Shown: positions 23,061 through 33,625 of the stretch, piece after piece
Layout of the letters: each line of letters opens with the position of its first letter
Numbering within the stretch: position 1 is the first letter of the stretch
Assembly (NCBI GenBank): GCA_963575745.1
Contig: CAUYUJ010012780.1
Coordinates: 705,002-769,001 of the forward strand
Origin: Prorocentrum cordatum
Taxonomy: Eukaryota > Sar > Dinophyceae > Prorocentrales > Prorocentraceae
Length of the DNA: 64,000 nucleotides
Direction of reading: 5' to 3'
The notes under the pieces: generated by a model
The model's database searches: none
What the model was told of the DNA's origin: nothing
Seen by the model: only the letters and a program-made list of their open reading frames with translations
Made by a program: the position numbers and the translations under genes

Positions 23061-23269
23061 CCCCACGTTTCACTCTGTACTTCTCTACTTCCCTTCCACC
23101 CCTTCACTGACAACTCCGCTGGGCTGGGTCGGTTGGGATACGCGTTGCGCCAAGAATTCTAAACACGCTTCGAATGTGCATTCGCCTGGGGGGGGGATCG
23201 GACGGAGGTGGGGGCTGCAGCTGGCCTCCTCCACGCAGCGCAGCTGGGCCTCGGCGGCCTGAGAGGGTA

Positions 23270-23350
23270 CATCGAGCTTCCCTCCTTCTCCTCCTACTCC
23301 TCATGCTCGTCCTCCTCCTCCTCCTTGTCCACCATTCGCCTCCTCCTCCT
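23270..23350 (-). repeat. TCC/CTC-rich tract
   Basis: Pyrimidine-rich on plus, directly preceding copy 2 of the AAGACGAAG repeat. Confidence 0.8.
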
Positions 23351-23354
23351 CATC

Positions 23355-23500
23355 CATAAGACGAAGGCAGGATGAACATACATTCGGATCTGATAGAACA
23401 TCGGGAATATCTGAAAGCTGGCGGCACTTGAGGAATTCTCGGGCGCCGCGGCCCATGGAAAGAGCCCTGGCTGGGATGCTCTAAAAGCGTTCCAGACTGT
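23355..23500 (+). repeat. Dispersed AAGACGAAG repeat, copy 2
   Basis: AAGACGAAGGCAGGATGA, CATCGGGAATATCTGAAAGC, GCGCCGCGGCCCATGG and CTAAAAGCGTTCCAGA occur in the same order as at 14,762-14,920. The hairpin of copy 1 is not preserved. Confidence 0.6.
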
Positions 23501-24454
23501 CCCTCAACGATGTGTCCTAATCCTACGCCTGTCTGGCTTCCTCCTTGGAGGACAATGAAGCACACTTGTGGGACAGCTCAACAAAATCCCACCAGCCCTC
23601 TGGGCATAGGTCATCTAGGGAGGCTCCTCTTCCAACCCCCTTCTTCAACTTCGGGGAGAGGCTAATCACTGTTCCCTATGCGCATACACCCCCTCCCCCC
23701 AGGCGACCGGCAGCCAACCAAGAACAATGAGGACCCCATGAGGGCTCCCCACCATCACTTCCCCCCCCAAAAAAAATACACTTTGGGGCAGAAACTGGAG
23801 TCATGTGCGTGAGGCCCGCGAGCACTTTGTATTTTCGTTGACAGGGACGGCGGGGGTGTCAGCATTTCGCGCAAGGCTACCACCCCTGACAAAAGAAAGC
23901 AATATAACATGTACTACGCAGCTAAATCTGGATCGTGCGCGGCCACCCCGCGATCACTGTCAATTGGTGGCGTGTGGCCAGGTGTGCGCAGGCCCACCTG
24001 ACACAATGATGGGCATTGGATGTTGAGATGGATGGTGGGGGCCGACATGTTTCCCGATGTGTGCTGTCACGTGCGCAGGCGCACCTGACACACTCTGCAC
24101 GTGCCCTGAACGTGGCGCATCTGGCGCGGCTGGAGTATATGGCACACCTGGCGCACGCGGAGGTACGTGGCGCGTCTGGCGCACCAGGGGTGCCTGGCAC
24201 GCTCCAGACCCAGGGGTGCCTGGCGCGCGTGGCGCGCCTGGCACGCGTGGCGCACCTCGCCCCAGCGTCGCGCACATGGGCTCGGTTTTGGTTCCCCGCT
24301 GCTGTCCATCCAAAGACGACCGCTGGCTCGGGTCTTTCTTGTGCGTTGGGAGGGGGGGTGGGAGTGAGCTAGATGGCCTGCTATCTAGGACGGTGTCTTG
24401 ACCCCTTCCCCTCCCTCCTCCCCTGGACGGGGCGCCCCGCGAGCGGTCAGAGCA
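23501..24454. repeat. Spacer with GGCGC-rich minisatellite
   Basis: Nothing recognised to about 23,960. From about 24,080 to 24,260 the plus strand repeats TGGCGCR-type words every 13-20 bp (GGCGCACCTG, GTGGCGCGTCTGGCGCACC). This yields collagen-like Gly-Ala-Pro frames that I treat as repeat artefacts. Confidence 0.5.
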
Positions 24455-24790
24455 TCTAAGATGGCCCAAGACGGCTCCGAGAGGGCCTCAGTGAGCCCAA
24501 AACAACTTCCAAGACGGCCCAAGATATGGCTCAGTACGGCTCCCAAGCTGCTCCAAGAAACATCAAAAATGCTCCAAAACGGCGCCCCTTGAGGCCGCCA
24601 ACAGGCCAACATCCTTCAAACACCAAACGAAAATTCCATGAGTGCCGCTCTCTCGCCTTTCTGCTTCCGATTGTCTCCCGAGGCCTCAAAATGGCTCCAA
24701 GATGGTCCAAGAGGGCGCCCAAAGACGGCCCCGAGAGCACCCAAGAGCGCCCCAAGAGCGCTCCAAGAATGGTCCAAGAGGCGATTTGTG
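24455..24790 (+). repeat. Dispersed CAAGANGGCC-rich repeat, copy 5
   Basis: Left arm with AAGATGGCCCAAGACGG (about 24,459), core CTCTCGCCTTTCTGCTTCCG (about 24,650), and right arm CCAAGATGGTCCAAGAGGGC to about 24,785. Same strand as the other copies. Confidence 0.7.
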
Positions 24791-24879
24791 GAGCACGGCC
24801 GGCTTGCCAGCCTCCACCACCGCCGAACCCAACCCCCTGGGACGCGACGTGCGCTGGCCATGGCTGGCCCGCGAACAGC

Positions 24880-25540
24880 GCCCGGACTGCAGACGGCGGC
24901 GAAGGCGGCGCAGGTGGCGGCACGACTGCAGCACCGCTGGGCCCGCGGCCGCCGGCACGCCCCCTCTGCACTGCGGCACCCGGCTTCGCTGCCCGCGACG
25001 CGCGGCCCACCAGAGCCGGGGCCGCAGAGCCGTCCAGCGTCGAACTCGCGGGCCTGCCAGGCGCGCGGCGCGAGGTTGGCCTTCAGCGCCGCTGGCTCCA
25101 ATGAGGCCGGGACCCTTTGGACCAAGGCCAGCGCGTCTTGATGGCGCTTGCGTTCCTGCCGGCCGAGCCTCCGCGGACCTCTTCCGACAGCCTGCGTTCG
25201 CGCGCCGCGTCGGCGTCCAGGCACGCCTTGACCCACCAGGCGCCGCTGCGGCAGTGCGGGGCGATGTCTTCCCCGACGTCGGCATGCGCCCACTCGGCTG
25301 GGCAAGCGCCCCCCGGGCCGCGAACCCGAGGCTGAACGCGGAGTCGGTGACCGCCTCCACGCGGCCGCCCGCCAGGTGCAGCGCCTGCGTGCGCACCCAC
25401 ATCTCGGCACCTTCGCCGTCTGCGCGCTGTCCACAAGGCCACTGCGGCCCACGCGGCCCGCGGCGCTGTCGTCGAGGTGGACCCCCCAACCAGCCCTCGC
25501 GTGGGAGGACAGACAGCTGACACCGGCACCAATGAAGCAT
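24880..25540 (-). other. Protein-like but unrecognised relic
   Basis: Minus-strand segments look coding by composition but shift frame: AGWGVHLDDSAAGR (about 25,490), GAEMWVRTQALHLAGGRVEA (about 25,390), then HADVGEDIAPHCRSGAWWVK (about 25,270) and ACLDADAARERRLSEEVRGG. I cannot place them in a family. A retroelement RNase H-like reading of the first segment is tempting but unsupported, because no acidic-residue pattern follows. Confidence 0.25.
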
Positions 25541-26684
25541 TTGTTCCTTAGAAATTGGAATTTCGTTTCCGGCCAGCGCGAGCGCGTCCTGGCCTCCGGA
25601 ATCGCAGGGGGGCGGGGAGGGGGAGTAGGGGAACATCGCGCAGCGCGCAGGAGGGAGGGCACGAAGCAAAAAGTGCAGGCGAGAGGCGAAGCTGGCGGGC
25701 ATTCTCGGGAGAGGGGGAGGAGAGGGAAGGATGCGGCTTCCTCCACAACCGAACCCTCCCTGACTCCACCGCCGCCTTCCTCCACGCCTCCCCCCACCTG
25801 TTTATCCCCCTCCCACTCTTTTCCTCCTCTTCCTCCCACACGCCCCGTGCCTGCCCCTGTGGCATCCCTGGCCCTCCGCGAACCTGAAGACGGCACCCGA
25901 CGATTCCGAATCCACCGCCTACTCCCCGCGCCAGGGGGACGCTGCCGCCCTGCGCGGCCAGGGGGCCCGAGAGCGCGGCGCCCTCTGAACCCCGGCCCGC
26001 AGGCACTGGCACATTTCCGGCGCCAACGCTGGAGGCCCCACTGGGAAGTCTGGGGCCTTTCCCCTGCTGCGGGGGCAGAGTGGCCCAGAGGAGCCCAGAA
26101 AGCCTGAGGCCGCTCGCGTTGCTCGCCGAGTTCGCAGGCCATGGGGCTCGCATGGTGAAGCACAAAAACCGCATGGGCGTCATGGCGCCCCTGGGACCCA
26201 TGGGGCTGCCTTGGTCCGCGGGGCTCGCGAGGCCCAAAAGCCCGACGAGGCCCTGACAAGTCAGGGGGCCTATGCGGCCCACGCGGCTCACCTGTCTCGC
26301 GCGGCGCATTGAGCGCATGCGCATTGCGGACCCCATGTGGCCCAGGAAACCTTTTCCGGGACTTGTAGATTTCACGGGACTGGCGCAGCTCGCGTGGCCC
26401 AAGGGCCTCGCGCGGCCCATAGCAATCCTAAAGTTCATTGGAGGAAAAGGAGAAGGCCCGCATTTCTCCCACGCGCGCAATGCTGGCATTCATAGGGGCG
26501 GGGCACGTAAGCACGAAGACACGGGCGACGGCATCCAACAGAGGCTCTGACTTGTTTCCCAGCCATCCTGTGGTGTCGGGTCCTCGTTTTGACTGACGGT
26601 CCCCGCCTTCTCCTCTTCCTTCCTCCCTCCTCCTCCCCTTCCTCCCTCCTCCCCCCTCCTCCATCCGCCCTGCGTTCCACCCAC
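25541..26684. other. Stretch with no recognisable gene
   Basis: Purine-rich (25,600-25,740) then pyrimidine-rich (25,750-25,850) tracts, then a segment with recurring GCGGGGCTCGCG/GGCCCA words (26,150-26,420). Long minus frames are low in complexity. Confidence 0.35.
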
Positions 26685-27290
26685 CCAGTACAACGCTTCG
26701 TGATCCCATACGAAGCCCCACCGAAGGTCCCAGTGCTACCGCCCGCATGCGCCTCCCCCGCCCAGTACACAGCTTCGCGGCCCCATACGAAGCCCCACCG
26801 AAGGTCCCAGTGCTACCGCCCGCATGCGGTCCCCCCCACCCAATACAGCGCTTCGTGGCCCCATACAGAGCTCCACTGACGGCCCCAGCGCTACAATCCG
26901 CATGCGCCCCCCCCCACCCAATGCAGCGTTTCGTGCGTCCCGCCTCGCAATACAGCGCTTCGTGGCCCCATACGGAGCCCCACCGAACGTCCCAATGTTA
27001 CCGCCCGCATGCGCCCCCCCCCCCCCCCCCCCTCCCCCCCCAGTACATCGCTTCGTGGCCCGATACGGAGATCCCACCGAAGGTCCCAGTGCTATCGCCC
27101 GCATGCGTCCCTTCCACCCAGTACAGCGCTTCGTGGCCACATAAAGAGCTACCGCCCGCATGCGCCACCCCCACCCACTACAGCGTCTCGTGGCCCCATA
27201 GGGAACTCCACCGAAGGCCCCATACGGAGCTCCACCGAAGGCCCCACTGCTACCGCACGCATGCGTTCCCCCCCACCCAGTGAAGAAGAT
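26685..27290. repeat. ~72-bp minisatellite
   Basis: Unit: CCCACCCAGTACAGCGCTTC, then GTGGCCCCATACGGAGC, CCACCGAAGGTCCCAGTGCT and ACCGCCCGCATGCG plus a C run. CCGCATGCG words recur at about 26,746, 26,818, 26,893, 27,006, 27,098, 27,152 and 27,257. Early spacing is 72 bp; later units are partly deleted or duplicated. C-run length varies most. Confidence 0.9.
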
Positions 27291-27365
27291 CAGAGTGGGG
27301 GGGCGGAGCCGAACGGTCATTCACAGTCCCTGGGTGCGTGGCTGAAATGGAATTCCGCGATGCGG

Positions 27366-27481
27366 ATTTTTGTTGTTGTCGTTGCTGCTGATGATGATGT
27401 TGCGGTTGCGGTTGCGGTTGCGGTTGCGGTTGCTGTTGTTGTTGGTGTTGGTGTTGGTGTTGGTGTTGGTGTTGGTGTTGG

Positions 27482-27533
<52 letters not shown>

Positions 27534-27635
27534 ATTGTTGTCGTTGTTGTTGTTGTCGCTGTCGTTGTCGTTGTCGTTGTCGTTGCTGTTGCTGTTGTTG
27601 TTGTTGTTGGTTGTTGTTGTTGTTGTTGAACTCTC
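27366..27635 (+). repeat. Layered GTT microsatellite
   Basis: Successive blocks of (GGTTGC)n, (GGTGTT)n, (GTT)n and (GTTGTC)n, ending in GTTGTTGTTG at about 27,628. It looks like one GTT tract diversified by hexamer expansion. Confidence 0.95.
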
Positions 27636-27788
27636 ATTCTTGAAGAATAATTATTGTTGATCCCCACCGGTGCACATTGATTTTTTTTCGATTGAAGTGC
27701 CACCCCCGGGGCTCGCACCTTGTTTTTTGTCAAAGAAAAACTTCCTGCTCAAACTCTGCCCCTGCCCCCCGGGCTACAACAACAACGG

Positions 27789-28215
27789 CTCCCGCCTGAG
27801 ACTTCCTCGATTTTTACTCAAGACCCCCGCTCCCGCCTGAGACTTCCGCGCAATTTACTCAGGAAAGGCGCTCCCGTCTGAGACTTCCTCGCAATGTAAT
27901 CAAGACCCCCGCTCCCGCCTGAGACTTCCGTGCAATTTACGTGGGAACGGCGCTCCCGCCTGAGACTTCTTCGAATTTTACTCAGGACCCCCGCTCCTGC
28001 CTGACATTTCCGCGCAATTGACTCAGGAACGGCGCTCCCGCCTGAGACTTCCTCGCAATTTAGTGAGGACCCCCGCTCCCGCCTGAGACTTCCGTGCAAT
28101 TTGCTCAGGAACGGCGCTCCCGCTTGAGACTTCCTCGCAACTTAGTCAGGGCCCCCGCTCCCGCCCGAGATTTCCTCACAATGTACTCAGGACTGCGCTC
28201 TCGCGTGCGACGTCC
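27789..28215. repeat. 41-bp minisatellite with alternating A/B units
   Basis: CTCCCGCCTGAGACTTCC (or a close variant) starts at 27,789, 27,830, 27,871, 27,912, 27,953, 27,994, 28,035, 28,076, 28,117, 28,158 and 28,198: exactly 41 bp nine times, then 40. A units continue CTCG…AGGACCCCCG. B units continue CGCG or CGTG…AGGAACGGCG. They alternate through about the first nine units, so the true period is an 82-bp dimer. Confidence 0.95.
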
Positions 28216-28583
28216 TCACAAATTATTATGGAATTGCGTTTCGGCGCTCAGGAACCACGCACGCGCCAAGGACGCCTTCACAACGTGGTATCTTCCCTCT
28301 TCCTTCGTCCTTCCCCCTCCCCTTCCTCCCACTCTCCCTCGTTTTTCCCCTCCTCCTCTTGCAGGGCCCGCGCCAATTCCAATGGCGGGCAGAAAGATGT
28401 ACGCCCCCGAAGGAGGATTGTCCGTCCGTTCCGGTTTGCCCGTGCGTCTAAGCCCGCCGGCCCCAGCAAAGAGAAACCCCCCCCCCGAAAGGGGTGTGAT
28501 CGAAGACGCAGAGGGCGGGTTTCGAGGGTGTAGGGTATACGTGTTGACTGACTCGCGGGCAAGTAAGAGCGCACAGCCTTAAA

Positions 28584-28632
28584 ATGGTTGTTGTTGTTGT
28601 TGTTGTTGTTGTTCTTGTTGTTTGTTGTTGTC
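28584..28632 (+). repeat. (GTT)n microsatellite
   Basis: About 50 bp of GTT triplets with one CTT and one GTTT interruption. Confidence 0.95.
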
Positions 28633-28637
28633 GTCGT

Positions 28638-29012
28638 CCCACCCGCGACCCGCCCCGCAACCCATCCGCGACCCACCCCGCGACCCACCCCCGACCCAAA
28701 CCGCGCCCGCGACCCACCCCGCGACCCACCCGCAACCCACCCCGCGACCCACCCGCGACCCACCCGCGACCCACCCCGAATCCCCCCCGCGACCCCCCCG
28801 CGACCCACCGGCGACCCACCCGCGACCCACCCCGCGACCCACCCGGGCCACCCCGAATCCCCCCCGCGACCCCCCCGCGACCCACCGGCGACCCACCCGC
28901 GACCCACCCCGCGACCCACCCCGACCCACCCGCCCGCGACCCACCCGCGACCCACCGCGACCCACCGCGACCCACCCGCGACCCACCCGCGACCCACCCC
29001 GCGACCCACCCA
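28638..29012 (+). repeat. CGACCCACCCG minisatellite
   Basis: About 375 bp of 9-12 bp units (CGCGACCCACC, CGCGACCCCCC). A longer unit, from CCCCGAATCCCCC through CGACCCACCGGCGACCC, is itself duplicated at about 28,773 and 28,851. Open in all frames by composition. Confidence 0.9.
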
Positions 29013-29013
29013 G

Positions 29014-29370
29014 AATTTCGGCGCCTGCGGTGGGTTTCTTCTGCATTCGGTCCAGGTGGAGAACCCGCGACCCAAACCGCGCCCGCGACCCACCCGCGAC
29101 CCACCACGCGACCCACCCAAGATGTTCGGCGCCTGCGGTGGGTTTCTTTTGCATTCGTTCCAGGTGGATAACCTGCGATCCACCCGCGACCCAAACCGCG
29201 TTCAGTGAACAAATTAAAATGTTCGGCGCATGCGGCGGGTTGTTTTTGAATTCCTTCCAGGTGGAGGTGGAGAGCCCGCGACCCGCCCGCGACCCAAACT
29301 ACGTTCACTGAACAAGCCAAAACTTCGGCGCCTGCGGCGGGCTTCTTGTGCATTCGTTCCAAACGGAGGA
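29014..29370 (+). repeat. ~100-bp tandem repeat, four copies
   Basis: TTCGGCGCCTGCGGTGGGTT, then TCTTTTGCATTCGTTCCAGG and GTGGA recur at about 29,015, 29,124, 29,222 and 29,324. CGCGACCCAAACCGCGTTCA separates them. Spacing is about 98-109 bp. Confidence 0.85.
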
Positions 29371-29699
29371 GGGCAAGGAGGAAGATGCGACGCTGGCTGG
29401 CGGACGCCGCGCTCCGAGGTCAAACCGCGGGCGCCAGGCGCGCACAGGCGAAGGGGCAGCCCGAGCAGCCGCCCGAGGTGCCAAGAATGACGGCGCCCCC
29501 CACCCGAGAGATAGGATATCGGAGCCCCGCTGGCACCAAAAAGAGAGAGGACAGGGAAGCCAAAAATAATGAAGGTCCGCCGGGAGCACGCCAACAAGGG
29601 TGCTCCACTCTCGCGAACCTAGTCCCCGTCCTCGAGATGGTAATGAGAAGACCGGCTCGCTAGGAGCCTGGCCCAGCGCGTTTCTGGGTCGGCAACGTG

Positions 29700-31590
29700 A
29701 AGGGGGCGAGGCGCAGGGATCCTACGAGAACCCTGTCTGCCCTCGCCCGCAGGGTGAAAACCCGCCAAAAACTGCTTTCTGCTCCGAAGGGCGCGTTCCG
29801 AAAGTCTCTATGTCGGGTCAGTGGACGGGCGCCCTACCAACGCATGCCCTGCCGTGCCATTGGTAAAAAAAATCCACAGGAAGCGCAGAGGCACACGTGC
29901 CCCGAGGAAACCCAAAGACGATGCCCCCTGGCCGCGGACGCAGGGGCGGGCCCCGTTTCACGCGTGGCACGGTCAGGCACTACGGTGGCGGCCAAAGTAG
30001 GCCTGTCCCTGCGATGGCCGCCAGTCCTCCTACGCATATCAAGGCGAAACGCGGGGCGCTCGCGGTCTGGGGGCCCGAGATCTCTGATCGCGAGGTCTCT
30101 GCCCTTAGAGGCATCATCCTTCGCTGCGACTATCGGTCCGACGCTGACCAGGCCCGAGGACGAACGCGGCGCTCGGGCCCGCTGCTCGGGGAGAGGCTGC
30201 GCTGGCGCCGCGCGCCAAGGAAAAACGGCGCCGCCCCCTCGGGCCTGAGAGCCCCTTCCCGAGAGTCGCGCGATCGAGAGAAGGCAGAGGGCAAAGGAGG
30301 AGGAAAGGTGGTCACCGCAGGCAAAAACGCCGGGGCTACGGCCGTCGTGAAACGGCCTGCCCCCACTGTCCCCGCCGCTCGCGGCGTTGCCAGGGACGCA
30401 GGGGGCGGGGGCGGAGGCGGTCAAGGTCGCAGCCTTGGCAGCGCGAGTCCGAGCAGGGCAGGCACGACGATAGAGAACACTGCGGGTGCTCTCGAGCGTC
30501 GAACCTTTCTTGCAAAACTGGCATCGCCAAAACTTGGCCCCAACGGGCCGAAGAACGTGTCTGAGCTCCGCGGGAACATCGCGGGAACCGGGAACAGAAG
30601 CCCTGCGGGGCCTGGGTGGCTTCCGACCTCGAGGTCGAGTGCCAAGCCATCCCCACCCAGACAGGCGGCGAGAGCCTGTGCATCCCAACGAAGGGGCAAA
30701 CATTATATTGCCCCAGGCCAACACTCATTGCCTTTCGCTGCATCTTGGGAGCGGAGTGCGTGTCCCGCCCAAGGCACGCAGCAAGGTCAGCCCATCGGTT
30801 GCCAACGGCGTGGGCATGAGTCCCACGTTGATGGCCCCTGACGAGGACTACACTGATGCCAACTTCTAACCCTCCAAGGTCTTGAACTTGGCTCCAGATG
30901 GCCCCCCCCCCGAAGATCAACATTCAGACGCCGGGGGGCGCAGCGCCATTGAGGGCCGCTACCGAGGCCGCCCAAGAGGCCTTTGAAGTCCGCATGGGCC
31001 ACGACGGGGGGGGGGTGCACCTGGAGGACCTGGAGGAAATCGAAAAGCTCGGCCCAAGGAGATGACTGAATTGGGCCTGGCAGAGGCCCCGACGCCAGGA
31101 TGTCGACGCCCTGCCTCGCTCCGCGGAACTTCGCGAAGCCCCAGCCCCCACGGGCCGCCTCGAGCCAATGCCGCGTCCGCGAGCGCGCGCCCAGAGATCC
31201 CCTGCGGATTACCGCAATGCACCGTCCACCGAGTGTCATTATCCTCGGCGGCATGGCGGGGAAACAGCTGCGACTGACCAGTCCGCGCGGCCGCGGCAAG
31301 GAGTCTCGAGACGTGGTGGGGGACCCTCTCCGATCGAAAACGCGCATGGATTTGGTTCGTCTCGCGTCGAGGAATGGGCTCTGCCATGCGATGTGGTAGA
31401 TGTCATGTTGAGCCTGTCCACAGCGCGGGCAGCATGAGTCCGATCTGCATCCGCAGCGGTGAAGCCTGTCTGGCGTCCATAGGCCTCCAGCCACGATAGC
31501 ACGAAGGAGGCCGCCTTCTTTAAAATCTGGCTGCCATGCTCGGGGGGGGTCGCTGGGCCCTCATGCATCATCGGCGTCGGATTCACGTAC
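29700..31590 (-). pseudogene. LINE-like element B: zinc knuckle, RNase H and C-terminal tail
   Basis: The 3' half of a non-LTR retroelement polyprotein, frameshifted. First GGLWTPDRLHR and CCPRCGQAQHDIYH (31,490-31,390), the Cys-His knuckle that follows the RT in LINE proteins. Next an RNase H remnant: GPLPGPIQSSPWAELFDFLQ (about 31,089), then VVAHADFKGLLGGLGSGP (to about 30,951), in which HADFKGL supplies the internal acidic residue. Last a C-terminal tail with two Cys pairs, FWRCQFCKKGSTLESTRSVL (about 30,510) and HVCLCASCGFF (about 29,880). The RT is absent immediately upstream; a different knuckle lies there, in element A. This is therefore a 5'-truncated copy, as is usual for target-primed insertion. 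Domain order is clear; the clade is not. Confidence 0.6.
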
Positions 31591-31599
31591 GTCGATCAG

Positions 31600-33625
31600 G
31601 AAAGTGAGGACCGCGAGGTTCGCCGGCTCGACGCCCGCGTCGCCCGCGCCCGCCCCCTCACTCTTATCCGCAATTGCGGGGTACAACGTATTCACAACTG
31701 CGGCATTCACAACTGCGCATGGTTGGGTCCTTCGCCAGGACCATTGGTTTCCAAAGCAATCTTGGCGTTGGTGTCGGATTCCGGTGCGTCGATGGCGAGG
31801 AGGGGGTCTCTGGGGTACTCGCAGGAGCCGTTCCCCCACTCGCGCGGCCAGCTCGGCGGCGCTGCCTGAGGGCCCGCGCACGGGCCCGGCAGAGCTGACA
31901 ACGACGCCGGTAGCCAGGCCTCCTCCGCGAAGGTGGCCTGCCGAAGTCTTCCGTGGCCTGGCGGCAGGCAGGCGCGGGCGGCCCCGCGGGCGAGGCATTC
32001 CGGCTGCGGCGCGGCCTGGCGATCTGGCTCGCATCGCGGGCGAAGTGTTCAAGGCCCTCCGCGGATGCCCCGCAGCGAAGGCACCCGGCAGGGCGCCCCC
32101 ACTTCGCAGCAATGGACTCGGTGATCACGTTGACCGCGAGCATTGCGCGCAAAGCTGCGGCGGCGTTTGTCGACAGCGCGCCGCTTGTCAAGAACTGCCT
32201 CGTGGCCCATCGGTTGATGCCTGCGTCGACGTGCTGGAAGTCTGCTCGCATGCCCGCAAGCCGCTGGGCCTCTCACTGGCACCGGGCTTCCAGGAGCGCC
32301 GCTCGGGTGCGCGGCAGCGGCTTCAGAGCGGGGGCAGGCCTCTCGGCGCGGACGGCGCGCAAGTCCAACGCTCATGTCGGGGCCCAACCGCAGCACAGCC
32401 AGGCTCTTCAGCGCGGCCACGACTGGCCAGGAACCGCAACCGCGTCACGCTGCGGGGGCCCCCGCGGTCTGCCTCCACCGCTCGGCGGGGTAACGGCCGC
32501 AGCGGAGAGACTTCGCAGCCTGCCACAGCGGCGCGATCGTCGCCACCGCCAGTGGGCCCAGGCGCTAGGACGGGGCGAGGGCACTAAAAACGATGTCGGC
32601 GACGACGCGAAAGCTTGTCCCCGAGGCAGGCCGCCCAGCGCACAGCCGCGCGGAGACCGGCGAGCTCCTTCGCAGGCGTCCGGCCGCAGGCTCGTCCGTG
32701 CAGCCCAACTGCCGTGCCCGGCGCCGCCCCCGGCAAGCAGCGCTGGCCGAAACCGAACGACAAGCGCTTCAGCAGCCCGAGCGGGCCCTGCGCGCCGCGG
32801 GGCAGCACGGCCTGTACACCCAGCCGCTGCCGGCGCCGGCAAAGACACACACACACATGTCCGGCATGGCCTCTATGCCAGGCGTCTGCGCCGCGATGCC
32901 GGGCGCCTGCGCCGCGAGCCAATGCCGCAAGGCCTGGCTGCCAGCGAATTGGCGGATTCTGCGGCGATTGAGCTGCCAGTCGATCGCCTGCTCGGGGGCA
33001 TCCGTGACGCGCAACGCCACCCGCACGTCCTCGGCCGCCTCGGCGCCGAGGCCTGCCGCAACCTGGTGAAGTCGCCGACGGCGGAGATTGTCGCTGATCG
33101 CGCCAGCTCGCCGCACCCAGGGGAACGTGAGCAAGGCCAGGATGACCACCACCAGCGGGCAGCCCAGCTACACTCTGCGTGTGCGTGTGGGCACCCACGG
33201 GTCGCCGAGCGCCTGGCCCACCCCGACCCTGCGACTCGCTGGCCGACGTTCGTCGCAGGCGTGGTGACCCAGGCAGGGACGCCGGCGCGCTTGAGCGCAC
33301 CCGTGAGCGAGCGGAGGTCGACAGTGCCGTGCGCCTTTGACCAGTCCAGCGCTCCCCCGGCCAACTCCTCGGATAGCGCGTCTGCCGCCTCGAGTTCCGC
33401 TGCGAGCTCCCAGACCTGCTCCTCAACGCCGAGCCGCCAGTCGCTGCCTTGCCACGTCGCGCGCCACTGCGCGAGCAGGCGGGCCCGGCCTGCCGCCCAG
33501 GGGCAGTACAGGATCGCTAGCAGCCACATCGGCCAAGCAAGCAAAGGACATGTTGGGGAGATGCATCGGGCTTCTGACAAGCGAGTTGACATAGTTCTGG
33601 GGAGATGAATCGAGCCACAGAACAA
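31600..33625 (-). pseudogene. LINE-like element A: RT fingers/palm and zinc knuckle
   Basis: Relic of a non-LTR RT. The frame from 33,625 reads WPMWLLAILYCPWAAGRARL (start of the RT domain), then GGALDWSKAHGTVDLRSLTG (about 33,340). Here DWSKA holds the catalytic Asp of motif A. It continues LKRAGVPAWV, and after a frameshift LGCPLVVVILALLTFPWV (about 33,140). The YVDD box that should follow is missing: the sequence runs from ISDNLRRRRLHQ to RVTDAPEQAIDWQLNRRRIR and QFAGSQALRHWLAA. After more damage comes a knuckle, ITESIAAKWGRPAGCLRCGA followed by SAEGLEH (about 32,120). Sequence to 31,600 is Arg/Pro-rich with no motif. Missing catalytic residues and at least three frame changes make it inactive. 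Confidence 0.6.

Noticed and set aside
24057-24401. Collagen-like Gly-Ala-Pro frame
   Set aside because: Produced by a GGCGC-rich minisatellite; no triple-helix-length run and no signal peptide.
24616-26259. 547-codon minus frame, the longest in the window
   Set aside because: Arg/Pro/Ala-rich throughout, crosses a dispersed repeat and purine tracts, and the protein-like pieces inside it lie in other frames.
27789-28215. CRISPR-like array
   Set aside because: Units are contiguous tandem repeats with no unique spacers, in a eukaryotic context.
28588-29311. Long Asp-Pro-Pro-Arg repeat frames
   Set aside because: The CGACCCACCCG minisatellite is open in several frames at once.
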